A DNA stretch of 14,966 bases from Pseudonocardiales bacterium (GCA_025465385.1 JAODNG010000228.1:1-14966); one strand, 5' to 3'; shown: positions 1 through 7,671, counted from the first letter of the stretch. Made by a program: numbers and translations. The notes: a model not told the origin generated them from the letters alone.

Positions 1-2
1 GC

Positions 3-590
3 AAACGCCGGGGCATGCGCGCCCCGGTTCTGGCCGTCGGGGACGGGGCGCTGGGCTTTTGGGCCGCGGTGCGCGAGGTATTCCCCGACACCCGCGAACA
101 GCGCTGCTGGTTTCACGTCCAGGCCAACGTGCTCAACGCCCTACCCAAGTCGGCCCAGCCCGGCGCCAAGGCCGCCCTGGCCGAGATCTATAACGCCGAG
201 GACCGCGAGCACGCCCTGACCGCGGCCAGGGCTTTCGCCGCCGACTACGGCGCCAAATGGCCCAAAGCTGTCGCCAAGATCACCGACAACCTCGACGTGT
301 TGCTGGAGTTCTACAACTACCCCGCCGAGCACTGGGTGCATCTACGCACGACCAATCCCATCGAGTCGACCTTCGCTACGGTGAGGCTGCGCCAACGTGT
401 GACCAAGGGACCCGGCTCACGAGCCGCGGGTATGGCGATGGCGTTCAAGCTCATCGAGTCCGCACAGCAACGCTGGCGCACGGTCAACGCCCCACACCTA
501 GTCGCCCTCGTCCGCGCCGGCGCCCGGTTCAAGAAGGGCAAGCTCGTCGAACGACCCACTGACCAAGGAGCTGATCCAAAAGCCGCGTGA
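3..590 (+). CDS. IS256-family transposase, C-terminal part (5' end outside window)
   Basis: This is the C-terminal half of a DDE transposase of the IS256 (Mutator-like) family, which moves its insertion sequence by cut-and-paste or copy-out. The frame is open to the window edge: codons for K-R-R-G precede the first ATG at 15, so the gene starts upstream and that ATG is internal. Visible family signatures are AVGDGALGFW, which carries the second catalytic Asp, then the REQRCWFHV block, and later TTNPIESTFATVRLRQR, which carries the catalytic Glu. The C-terminal end looks complete and stops with TGA at 588-590. The sequence just downstream (about 600-625) is where the right terminal inverted repeat should lie. 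The left end is not in the window, so I cannot define the repeat or say whether the element is intact. Confidence 0.93.
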   Translation, partial: KRRGMRAPVLAVGDGALGFWAAVREVFPDTREQRCWFHVQANVLNALPKSAQPGAKAALAEIYNAEDREHALTAARAFAADYGAKWPKAVAKITDNLDVLLEFYNYPAEHWVHLRTTNPIESTFATVRLRQRVTKGPGSRAAGMAMAFKLIESAQQRWRTVNAPHLVALVRAGARFKKGKLVERPTDQGADPKAA

Positions 591-1179
591 CACGCCGATC
601 CACAGGTCTTGACTATTCCTCCCCGACCACGGCTTCCAGCGCTTGGTCAATCTGCGGTATACCCCTGCCTTGGGCCATGCTGGGATTGTCCACTACTGCG
701 GCGGGCAGAACACAGCTTTCTTGCCCCCGCCCCGCTGCTGCAGGATTGGACGACCGTCACAGCGAGGTGGACTGCCGCTTGAGCCTGGGCGAAAGTGGCC
801 GCCCTCCACTGGCCGGCATGCCACTACCCTACCGTGATCTGTGATACGGGCGGAGCAGTGCAAACGCTGCCTTTTGTGCACCCGCGCAGTGCGAGGGTTT
901 GATCGATGGCACTGACTGGGCAGGTAGATGGCTGACAGCTACTGCGAGTCTGGGCGCGTGCCGGTGAGCTTCGTAGCGCCCCCATGCGTGCCGGTGTGCC
1001 TGGTCGGCGCTGCGCTGCGCGTCCTCGCGTACCAGCTGGTCTTGTTCCGGGGTGGAGTGGCCGCGGCGACCACCCCCTCCGCGGCCACAGCCAGGCTGAC
1101 TGCGACGACAACGCGGTCATCGAGAGTTCATCCGGGGCCGCTCAATTTCGATCACCCATAGGCGATTTCGGCTGCAGAC
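591..1179. other. Intergenic region without a recognisable gene
   Basis: Nearly 590 bp between the transposase and the lipoprotein gene. Short frames exist on both strands, but none has a recognisable domain, a convincing ribosome binding site or consistent coding character. The first 30-40 bp probably include the right end of the insertion sequence. The only clear structure is the inverted repeat at 1057-1088, listed separately. Confidence 0.6.
1057..1088. repeat. Perfect 10-bp inverted repeat (hairpin), possible terminator
   Basis: GTGGCCGCGG at 1057-1066 is followed by a 12-nt loop and the exact complement CCGCGGCCAC at 1079-1088. It lies about 90 nt beyond the stop codon of the minus-strand lipoprotein gene, so it could end that transcript. 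It has no U-run on either strand. Intrinsic terminators without U-tracts have been proposed in mycobacteria, but in GC-rich DNA such a repeat can also arise by chance. Confidence 0.4.
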
Positions 1180-2088
1180 TTACCTTGGGAATGACTGGGA
1201 GGGCACCGTGGTTGGGGCTTTCTCCCCAGTTCTGGACTGTAGGCGAACAGCCTGCGTGGTGTACTTGATACCGCCCTTGATGGGTACAGTGGTGAATCTT
1301 ACTGGGACCTCGAAGCGTTTGAACAAGCAAGACCGGGTGAAGGTCTTAAGTTGATCGTCCCAGTCTATACCGGAGGTATAGAACAGCTCGTAACTACCGT
1401 CGTTGATATTGTCGACGGTGGTGTTCGAACCCTTGCCGACATAAACGGAAATGATCGATTCGCCGTCCTGCACGAGTTTGACGACGGCGTCGTGTTCGGT
1501 GCCGTTGTCGACCCTGATTTGTCCATTTCCGGTTCGTCGCAGGCTGTCGAGGAGCTGACCATTGGCCAGTCGACGTTCCGGGAACTGTGTGGGAGCTAGG
1601 AGGGACTCTGCCCACTGATAGCTCACACCCCCTCGACCCGAGCTGAAAGCCTCACGCACCGCCCGCAGGCTGTGCACCCCCGGCGCGTTACTGACCGAAG
1701 CGATGATCGAAGGCGCCGCACACAACTCCATCGACGCCGCCTGATCCCCGCGCTGAGACAGATCCACAGCGAGCTGCCGCAACCCCGCGAGAAGGTCACG
1801 GTGCACCGTCAAGACCTCAGCGGGCGGGTCAACATCCAGCAGTCGCGCTGCCTCCACCACGGCGGCGGACGCCTGTGCCAGCTCTACGCGGGCATCCTGA
1901 GGCGATCCCGCCGTGGCGAAGCGGTCGAACGCCGCCGCCACCGCGATGTCAGCGCTCCGAAGTTTGCTCTGGTAAGCCGAGGGAGACAGGGTGATCGGCG
2001 CCGCCGTGGTGGCGACCTCGGGTGAAGTGCATCCCGCGATCGCGACGCCGCAGATCCCCAGGGCGGTGAGTACCCGCCGCACGCCCAT
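1180..2088 (-). CDS. Predicted secreted lipoprotein of unknown function
   Basis: About 302 residues from the ATG at 2088. The N-terminus is a lipoprotein signal peptide: two Arg, a hydrophobic stretch (LTALGICGVAIAG) and Cys20 in a lipobox-like AIAGC, so the mature protein should be lipid-anchored outside the membrane. Residues of about 25-150 are Ala-rich and probably helical. The C-terminal 100 residues contain IRVDNGTEHDAVVKLV, then a VYVGKG segment and YELFYTSGIDWDDQLKTF. This looks like an all-beta domain seen at the C-terminus of various uncharacterised proteins. I do not recognise a function. The frame is open upstream to 2172. A GTG at 2106 with GGGAA a few bases upstream is an alternative start that also leaves a usable signal peptide. 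A 12-bp palindrome lies at 2127-2138 just upstream. Confidence 0.72.
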   Translation of the reverse strand: MGVRRVLTALGICGVAIAGCTSPEVATTAAPITLSPSAYQSKLRSADIAVAAAFDRFATAGSPQDARVELAQASAAVVEAARLLDVDPPAEVLTVHRDLLAGLRQLAVDLSQRGDQAASMELCAAPSIIASVSNAPGVHSLRAVREAFSSGRGGVSYQWAESLLAPTQFPERRLANGQLLDSLRRTGNGQIRVDNGTEHDAVVKLVQDGESIISVYVGKGSNTTVDNINDGSYELFYTSGIDWDDQLKTFTRSCLFKRFEVPVRFTTVPIKGGIKYTTQAVRLQSRTGEKAPTTVPSQSFPR

Positions 2089-2126
2089 CGCGCAAGGCAC
2101 GTCCACCCGGTTCCCGGTAGGCCGAT

Positions 2127-2138
2127 CTGATCGATCAG
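2127..2138. promoter_or_regulatory. 12-bp perfect palindrome upstream of the lipoprotein gene
   Basis: CTGATCGATCAG is a perfect palindrome 40-50 nt upstream of the lipoprotein start, flanked by two more GATC words. Position and symmetry suit an operator for a dimeric regulator. No known consensus is matched, and chance occurrence is possible. Confidence 0.25.
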
Positions 2139-2527
2139 CCGATCGCTGCTCGTCTAGGGCGCCGTGCATCAAACCTCCACTCGACCTCGATCATTGGAAG
2201 GATCAACCGGACGCCCGCGGCACGCCCCACCTGACCACCACTGCTGCCTGACCGGAGGTTCGCGGCCCGAGCAGGGCCGTGAGTCGAAGAACTCGTCGAG
2301 GCCGTCGAAGATCGACCGGTGGGGCAACGGGCTCCTCGTCGTCGCGCATGGACAGGACCCGCAGGGCGACACCAGCACAGCGGACTTCACCGTAATCCGC
2401 TCATACTCGGGTTAGGACGGTGGCTGGCGCGCTTCGGCACGCGCGCCGATCCGGAGGCCACCAAGTGCCGCTGGTTGCGCAGCAGATCTGCTGGCGCGGC
2501 GACTCCACGTTCATCCAAGTCTCGAAG
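2139..2527. other. Region without recognisable gene upstream of the lipoprotein gene
   Basis: The promoter of the minus-strand lipoprotein gene must lie in its left part. The rest carries only short frames on both strands with no motif or family that I recognise. Given the gene remnants immediately to the right, it is probably decayed coding DNA as well, but I cannot name a source. Confidence 0.5.
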
Positions 2528-2716
2528 CTAGCAGTCGAGGTAGATCTTCAAACGGTGCGGTAGTCACGATCGAAACGTGCGCAGTTCGTCGATCTTCTTC
2601 TCCAGAACGCTTTTCTCCTGGCTGAGCGCGCTAACGATCTCGATGTGCTTGCGCGCCGCATCGCGCTCCAGCGGCGCGGCCTTGTCTCGCGACCGCCGAT
2701 TCCGGATTTCAGCCGC
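2528..2716 (-). pseudogene. Remnant of a Wag31/DivIVA-like protein (C-terminal coiled coil)
   Basis: On the minus strand one frame reads DAARKHIEIVSALSQ then EKSVLEKKIDELRTF. A second frame continues DRDYRT and a third ends LKIYLDC-stop. Joined, these match the C-terminal coiled-coil region of mycobacterial Wag31 (DivIVA), which as I recall it reads ERKHSEIMGTINQQ, LEGRLEQLRTFEREYRT and RLKTYLES. Two single-base events explain the frame changes: an extra T in the TTT run after the ACG codon near 2574, and one missing base in the segment coding for the YRTR-LK junction near 2553. The N-terminal membrane-binding and coiled-coil parts are absent, so this is a dead fragment of a paralogue. Intact Wag31 recruits peptidoglycan synthesis to the cell pole; no such role is expected here. 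Confidence 0.6.
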
Positions 2717-2870
2717 CTGCGGTGCAGTCCCGGAGTGGGTCGGGCGCGGTTGTGAAGACCCTCCGGCCACGCCTGGCCGCTACCCGATGGTTTCACCCGC
2801 AGTTGCAGCCACTATGCGACGGCCGGGGCCTTCCGTTCTCGATCGGGCTGACCAGCGGCAACACCCACCC

Positions 2871-3340
2871 GACGGCTCGGTGGGCACAGCACCGTCCACA
2901 AGCTCCGCGGCGTCGCTGTCTCCGGGCAGGCCGGGACGCTCGCCGCCGTCAGCGCCGAGATCAACCTGACCTCCCGGTCGGAGACCGTGCCCCGGCCGGT
3001 TGACCGCATCAGCCGGTTGACCCGCGCCGGTGGGTGGCTACTGGATGCGGCTGCCATCGGGCCTCGACCTAGGCGTGCAGGATGCGGTGAACCTGGTTTG
3101 GAAGCTCGACCACGACACGGGTCAGCACGCTGCTGCGGACCGGCGCTAGACGACACCGACACCGCGGACCCCTACCGCAGGTATCGACCGGATCACCGCT
3201 CGGCCCGTCCAGCACACCGAGTCCCACGCAGACTCAGCAATCGGCACGGACACTGGTGCCGCACCGAGTTCAACCAGATCCTGATCCGCCCCGACAGCGA
3301 GGTCCGCTGGACCGGCACCAGTCCACATCCTCACCATTCC
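2871..3340 (+). pseudogene. Decayed FAD-dependent aromatic hydroxylase
   Basis: Three pieces typical of PheA/TfdB-type FAD monooxygenases occur in the right order but in different frames. First, STVHKLRGVAVSG at 2888-2926 corresponds to the conserved DGARSTVRKLAGIxFxG block. Second, GLDLGVQDAVNLVWKLDH at 3060-3113 corresponds to the FAD-binding LNLGVQDAVNLGWKL block. Third, ILIRPDSEVRWTG at 3278-3316 corresponds to the C-terminal LVRPDGYVAWR block. The spacing is far shorter than in an intact protein of about 500 residues, the N-terminal GxGxxG is missing, and in-frame stops occur, so internal deletions and frameshifts must have occurred. Intact relatives hydroxylate phenolic rings using NADPH and O2. 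The boundaries are approximate. Confidence 0.5.
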
Positions 3341-3529
3341 CAAAATAGGAGTTTGAACCAATAGTGCGGTTTCCGCACATCGAAGTTAGCGGCCGTCGAC
3401 GGCGTTTTCGGCGCTCCTATTCTTCGAAGTATCGGCAGGTCCGTCGTAGCGCGCAGGTGCGGGTTAGTTAGTGGCGGTACGCGGGTTCAGGGAGATGCAT
3501 GGGTCAGTCGACATGGTCAAGTTCGCGAG

Positions 3530-3559
3530 TTGCACTAGGCGTGAGACCGCTGTCATAGT
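3530..3559 (+). promoter_or_regulatory. Possible promoter giving a leaderless upp-like transcript
   Basis: TTGCAC (3530-3535), an 18-nt spacer and CATAGT (3554-3559) form a weak sigma-A-like promoter whose start point would fall around 3566-3571, at or next to the GTG start codon. No Shine-Dalgarno sequence precedes that GTG, which fits leaderless translation, common in mycobacteria. Both hexamers match consensus only partly. Confidence 0.3.
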
Positions 3560-3570
3560 ACGTTGCACCG

Positions 3571-4197
3571 GTGGACGTTATTGTCGTAGAGAACGCGCTT
3601 CTTTCCGCGGCTGTCGGCAAGCTCCGCGACAGCAGGACTGACGCGGAAGGCTTCAGGTCGGCGTTGTCGTATATTTCAACGATCGTACTCCTTGAAGCAG
3701 GGCGACATGAGCCGGTTATCGAGGTGCCAATAACGACGCCTGTATCGCATGCTATTGGCATGAAGCTGAGCAACCCGCCTCTGCTAGTGCCGATACTCAG
3801 GGCGGGACTTGGAATGCTATACGCAGGGCTGTCACTGATGCCAATGGCTACAGTTGGGTTTGTTGGGTTATCTCGAGACGAGACGACGTTGCTTCCATCC
3901 TGTTATATGTTGTCGCTCCCGGAATCAATCGCAGGTCGGTCCGTATATATTCTGGACCCGATGATCGCCACGGGTGGTTCCGCGGCGTATACCGCTCGCT
4001 TACTGGCCGAGCGCGGTGCTTCACGTGTAACAGTTGTCTGTGCGATAGCCTCCCCCGAGGGACTGCGTCTTATTCAGGACTCTGGACTGCCGATTGATCG
4101 GGTTGTAGCAGCAAATGTGGACGATCGGCTAAATGATATCGGGTTCGTTGTTCCAGGTCTGGGCGATGCGGGAGACAGGCAGTTTGGTGGAGTCTGA
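3571..4197 (+). CDS. upp: Uracil phosphoribosyltransferase
   Basis: This cytosolic enzyme makes UMP from uracil and PRPP in pyrimidine salvage. The 208-residue length is normal for the family. Hallmarks present are LVPILRAGLGM (about 72-82), the PRPP loop DPMIATGGS (129-137) and the uracil-binding C-terminus VPGLGDAGDRQFG (194-206). The GTG start is supported because the N-terminus (MDVIVVENALLSAA) aligns with the known start of the mycobacterial enzyme. There is no Shine-Dalgarno site, so translation may be leaderless. Base composition is odd: the line 3841-3900 has 31 G/C of 60, well below the neighbouring genes, and codons such as TTA, ATA and TAT are used freely. This suggests acquisition by transfer. 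Mycobacteria usually carry another, GC-rich upp, so this may be a second copy. It converges with the nucleoside hydrolase gene. Confidence 0.93.
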   Translation: MDVIVVENALLSAAVGKLRDSRTDAEGFRSALSYISTIVLLEAGRHEPVIEVPITTPVSHAIGMKLSNPPLLVPILRAGLGMLYAGLSLMPMATVGFVGLSRDETTLLPSCYMLSLPESIAGRSVYILDPMIATGGSAAYTARLLAERGASRVTVVCAIASPEGLRLIQDSGLPIDRVVAANVDDRLNDIGFVVPGLGDAGDRQFGGV

Positions 4198-4546
4198 GTT
4201 AACCGACACGCCGCGTTGGAGTAGCTGCCGAGCATTCTGTAAACCTCTCCATAAGCCGCAAAAAAAGACAGTCTGATGGCGGCCTGGAGCAGGCTCTCGT
4301 ACTCACCGATTTGGCCTCGATAGCGACCGCTTTGTTCACGGACCATCAGCCAGGTGAGCGACGACGCTTCAACCCGCCCGGGCGGAGCGGCGATGCTGGA
4401 AGCAGCGCCGGTCGGCGAGAGTGGTGTTGCCGATGTTATCGCCGATAAACACCCGCGACCAGCACTTGCGCATCACAACTCGTGATCTCCACCACGCGAG
4501 CCTGCACCCATAACTGTCGCATCATTCCACGACCTTAGGTCGGACC
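4198..4546. other. Intergenic region between convergent upp and nucleoside hydrolase genes
   Basis: About 350 bp with no recognised gene. A minus-strand frame running from 4346 into the end of upp contains a smooth stretch (about 4230-4346, including IGEYESLLQAAIRLSFF), but it has no family match I can name and overlaps upp antisense. A further minus-strand stretch near 4420-4460 reads RVFIGDNIGNTTLADR and could be another gene scrap. No hairpin with a U-run is visible to end either gene. Confidence 0.45.
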
Positions 4547-5497
4547 CTAGCGACCGAGACGGTCGAGAAGAAACCTATGCAGCTCGGCGAGGTCCGCGTC
4601 CATGGCCAATTCCACAAGGCGGCCGGTGGTGGGTTTATCCGGTGAGATCGCGCGGCGGTCGGCCAACACAACTCCGCGGGCCGGGCCAAGCGAGCACTCA
4701 ACGTCTACGGGCAGCGGAGTGCAGTCGAGGATGCCGGGCCGCACCGCCTCGGCCAGCGCCACCGCGTCGTGGAGCACCAGTGCCTCTCGTCCAAGGACCC
4801 GCCGATAATGGTCCAAATAAGTGGGGGTGAGCGAGACTAACGTACTGCCCACTGGCCCCGCCGATTCGAGCTGAGCCAACCAGTCCTTATCCACCGAGCA
4901 GCGCATCGTGAGGTCCATCGGGACCAGCACCGTGGGGAGGTCTTCCTCTGTCAACACCCGTCGCGCCGCCTCAGGGTCGCTCCAGACGTTGAACTCGGCG
5001 GTAGCAGTGACATTGCCGCCGCCAAGTGTTCCGCCCATCACTACCAGCCGGCCAATCTTGGGCTTGAGACTGGGATGCGTCGCCAGCAGTAGCGCTATAT
5101 TCGTTAACGGACCGATCGCGGCGATCGTCACTGGCTGCTCCGTGGCGCGCAGTACCCCTGCCATGAGATCCACTGCGTCGGCGGGATCGGGTTCGCGGCT
5201 GAGCGCGGGTAGCATCTCGCGTCGACCGCCGAGGCCATCGGAACCGTGTACATAGGTCGCCCGGAACGGGTGCGGGTACACGAGCGGCCGGTCGGCGCCC
5301 CGCGCTACCGGCACGTCTTCGCGATCGCACAAGGCCAGCAAACGCAGTGCGTTGCTGGTGGTCTGCTCAACCCCCACATTGCCGAAAACCGTGGTCACCG
5401 CGCACAGGTAGACCTCGGGACTGGCAGTGGCCAGCGCGATGGCGAACGCGTCGTCGACCCCCGGGTCCGTGTCGATAATCAGCGGGGTCACAGTCAC
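4547..5497 (-). CDS. Inosine/uridine-preferring nucleoside hydrolase
   Basis: Hydrolyses the N-glycosidic bond of ribonucleosides to free base plus ribose in the cytosol. The protein is 316 residues, normal for the IunH/Rih family. The calcium-binding signature DTDPGVDDAFA is at residues 9-19, followed by TTVFGNVG (about 35-42), HGSDGLGG (about 84-91), MGGTLGGGN (154-162), AEFNVWSDPEAA (about 167-178) and the active-site His in LVLHDAVALAE (His243). I chose GTG 5497 because GGAGGA lies 7 nt upstream; the open frame extends to 5551 without a better start. Coupled with the adjacent UPRT it would feed uridine-derived uracil back to UMP. The two genes are convergent and so not in one operon. Substrate preference cannot be read from the sequence. 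Confidence 0.93.
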   Translation of the reverse strand: MTVTPLIIDTDPGVDDAFAIALATASPEVYLCAVTTVFGNVGVEQTTSNALRLLALCDREDVPVARGADRPLVYPHPFRATYVHGSDGLGGRREMLPALSREPDPADAVDLMAGVLRATEQPVTIAAIGPLTNIALLLATHPSLKPKIGRLVVMGGTLGGGNVTATAEFNVWSDPEAARRVLTEEDLPTVLVPMDLTMRCSVDKDWLAQLESAGPVGSTLVSLTPTYLDHYRRVLGREALVLHDAVALAEAVRPGILDCTPLPVDVECSLGPARGVVLADRRAISPDKPTTGRLVELAMDADLAELHRFLLDRLGR

Positions 5498-5789
5498 AGC
5501 AGTTCCTCCACTTTGACCTGGGTCGTTCGGCCAACAGCTCCTCCACATCACAGTAAGGTAGACGCAGGTACCAGGGCACCATCCATACCGCTGTTTGGCG
5601 GGGAACGTTCCAGCTCACTCAAACAGCTCGTGCCAATTATCAGGAACTACATCACTAACTGGAATTCCGATGGAAACCCTTCACCTGGACAAGATCACCG
5701 ATGACATCCTGCAACACGCCGCGCCCAAGGAGCGTAAACAAACATCAATCACGCGACACTAGATCTTCTACCCGAGTTTTGACCAGCTC
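5498..5789. other. Intergenic region upstream of the nucleoside hydrolase gene
   Basis: It must contain the promoter of the minus-strand hydrolase gene; a TACTGT hexamer (complement of 5550-5555) is a possible -10 box, but no -35 element pairs with it. On the plus strand a 30-codon frame starts at ATG 5670 (METLHLDKITDDILQH...) and ends at TAG 5760-5762. It has no clear ribosome binding site and no match I know, so I do not call it a gene. Confidence 0.4.
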
Positions 5790-6153
5790 GTCTGCGGCAG
5801 GCATCCCTTCCCGGTCGCGAAGACCATCGACGAATTCGACGTGGCGTCGTCTTCGATGCCCAAAGTGACCTTTGACTACCTCGCCTCGCTCGAATGGAGC
5901 AGGGCTGCGGAAAACACCTGCCTGATCGGGGCGGCCGGCACCGGCAAGTCCCATATTTCTCGTGGCGCTGGGCGTCGCCGCCGTCGAAGCCGGACATCGG
6001 GTGCGGTACTTCACCGCCGCGGAGCTCGTCGAAACGCTCTATCGAGCACTCGCCGACAACAGCGTCGGCAAAGTGCTCGACGCCCTGCTACGCAACGACC
6101 TGATCATCTGCGACGAACTCGGCTTCGCGCCACTAGACGACACCGGAACCCAG
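5790..6153 (+). pseudogene. Frameshifted, truncated IS21-type IstB ATPase
   Basis: IstB is the AAA+ helper ATPase of IS21-family transposons. The first frame reads KTIDEFDV, then FDYLASLEW and CLIGAAGTGKSH, the last being the Walker A motif. After a +1 shift in the TTT run at 5956-5958 the second frame reads LVALGVAAVEAGHRVRYFTA and NDLIICDELGFAPLDD, the last being Walker B, and then breaks off after GTQ near 6153. Intact relatives continue with about 100 more residues after GTQ, and about 90 N-terminal residues are also missing here (the first frame is closed by a TAG at 5760). No istA is visible. The element is therefore dead, a scar next to the PhzS-like gene. Confidence 0.82.
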
Positions 6154-6408
6154 CACCGCTGCTCATTGAACCCATCGTTGGCGTAACCGGAGCCGGTACC
6201 GTCGGCGGCGTCCGGCCTCCCAACACAGGCTCCCACAGGCTCACTCTGGCGACCACTCCGTGACCACCGGCGTCTGTCGGGCGGACCCCGCGATAGCCAG
6301 GCAGCAGTCAGCGACCCGCTGGTCACAGCCCGCCGCCGCACCAAATTTCGGTCGCCGCCGGAGTGATCGTCGTGCAGACTGGCGGCCGTACTGGTGAGGA
6401 GTTTTGTC

Positions 6409-7671
6409 GTGGATGTCTTGATCGGCGGCGCGGGCCTTGGCGGGTTGTCGGCGGCGTTGAGCCTGCACGCGGCGGGCATCGAGGTGCGAGTCGTTGAGGT
6501 TGCTCGCGAGCTGGAGCCGCTTGGTGTGGGCATCAACATCCTCCCGCACGCCACCCGCGAGCTGGTCGAACTGGGGTTGGCCGACGAACTGGCGGCCACC
6601 GGCATCCCGACTAAGGAGCTGATCTCTTACGACCGCTTCGGCAGCCGGATCTGCGTGGAGCCCCGGGGCTTGGCCGCCGGCTACCGCTGGCCGCAGTACT
6701 CGATCCATCGAGGCGAGCTGCAAATGATGTTGCTGCACGCCGTGCGGAATCGCCTTGGTACTGACGCGGTCCGGACCGGCCTGGCTGTTGAGCGCTTCGA
6801 AAACAGCGATGCTCGGGTGTCGGTCGAGCTGCGGGACCGGCGGACCGGGTGTCTCGTGGTCGAGTCGGCCGACGTGCTGGTCGGTGCCGATGGCATCAAC
6901 TCCGCGGTGCGCGCGCAACTGCACCCCCAGGAGGGTCCGCCGATCTGGAACGACATCCATCTGTGGCGGGGCCTGACCGAAACCGAGCCGTTCCTCGGCG
7001 GTCGCACCATGATCCTTTCTGGAGCCAACCCGGTGGTGGTCGTCTACCCGGTCTCCAGGGCCGCCGAGCAGCAGGGCCGGTCGCTGGTGAACTGGGGGGT
7101 CGGGGTGCGCCGGGGTCGACCCACACACGCCCGGCTTGGGGACTGGCACAACCTGGGCGGGTTAGACGACGTGCTGCCGCACGTGGCCGACCGAATCTTT
7201 GACTGGCTCGACGTGCCAGCGCTGCTGTGCGCCGCGCCGAGGATATGGGAATACCCGATGGTGGACCGGGATCCCTTGCCGAACTGGGGAACGGGTCGGG
7301 TCACTCTGCTGGGTGACGCCGCGCATCCGATGTACCCGTTCGGCTCCAACGGAGGCACCCAGGCGATCATCGACGGTCGGGTGCTGGCCTGGGAGCTGGC
7401 CCGGGCCGACGATCCGGTGGCCGGACTCGCCGCCTACGAGGACGCCCGCCGGGAGCGAATGAACGCGCTGGTGTTGTCCAACCGACGAGGAGGGCCCGAG
7501 CAGGTCCTGCAGTTGGTCGAGCAACGCGCACCGAACGGCTTCGCCAGAATCGAAGACGTGATGACCAACGACGAGCTCGACTCGATCGCAATGCAGTACC
7601 GAAAGACGGCCGGCTTCGAGGTCGAGGCGCTCAACACTCAACCATCATGGGAAGTCACCAAACGCGCCTAA
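6409..7671 (+). CDS. PhzS-like FAD-dependent monooxygenase
   Basis: A 420-residue class A flavoprotein monooxygenase. Motifs are MDVLIGGAGLGGLSAAL (FAD GxGxxG, residues 6-12), LVGADGINSAVR (about 157-168, the DG motif) and DRDPLPNW...GDAAHPMYPFGSNG (about 286-315, FAD ribityl binding). Segments such as LGVGIN, PQYSIHRGELQM, DVLVGADGI and YPMVDRDPLP follow Pseudomonas PhzS (5-methylphenazine-1-carboxylate 1-monooxygenase) along the whole length, so PhzS is the nearest characterised relative I recall. PhzS makes pyocyanin, but no phzA-G or phzM homologue is in the window, so the substrate here is open and may be another aromatic acid. The start is GTG 6409, with GAGGAG 7 nt upstream; an in-frame GTG at 6394 sits on that ribosome binding site and is less likely. 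The gene is intact although it lies just after a dead istB. Confidence 0.88.
   Translation: MDVLIGGAGLGGLSAALSLHAAGIEVRVVEVARELEPLGVGINILPHATRELVELGLADELAATGIPTKELISYDRFGSRICVEPRGLAAGYRWPQYSIHRGELQMMLLHAVRNRLGTDAVRTGLAVERFENSDARVSVELRDRRTGCLVVESADVLVGADGINSAVRAQLHPQEGPPIWNDIHLWRGLTETEPFLGGRTMILSGANPVVVVYPVSRAAEQQGRSLVNWGVGVRRGRPTHARLGDWHNLGGLDDVLPHVADRIFDWLDVPALLCAAPRIWEYPMVDRDPLPNWGTGRVTLLGDAAHPMYPFGSNGGTQAIIDGRVLAWELARADDPVAGLAAYEDARRERMNALVLSNRRGGPEQVLQLVEQRAPNGFARIEDVMTNDELDSIAMQYRKTAGFEVEALNTQPSWEVTKRA

Noticed and set aside
693..1120. Minus-strand frames suggestive of a transposase scrap (RVVACRPVEGGHFRPG region)
   Set aside because: I could not tie the residues to a named transposase family, and no catalytic motif is visible.
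4074..4346. Minus-strand 90-codon frame with a protein-like stretch (IGEYESLLQAAIRLSFF)
   Set aside because: It runs antisense through the conserved end of upp, has no recognised family, and its start has no clear ribosome binding site; noted only in the intergenic entry.
5670..5762. 30-codon plus-strand frame before the istB remnant
   Set aside because: No ribosome binding site, no recognised match, and it shares the frame of the dead istB separated by a stop; probably gene debris.
6241..7149. Minus-strand 302-codon frame opposite the PhzS-like gene
   Set aside because: Antisense to a full-length, motif-complete flavoprotein; composition is typical of a shadow frame.
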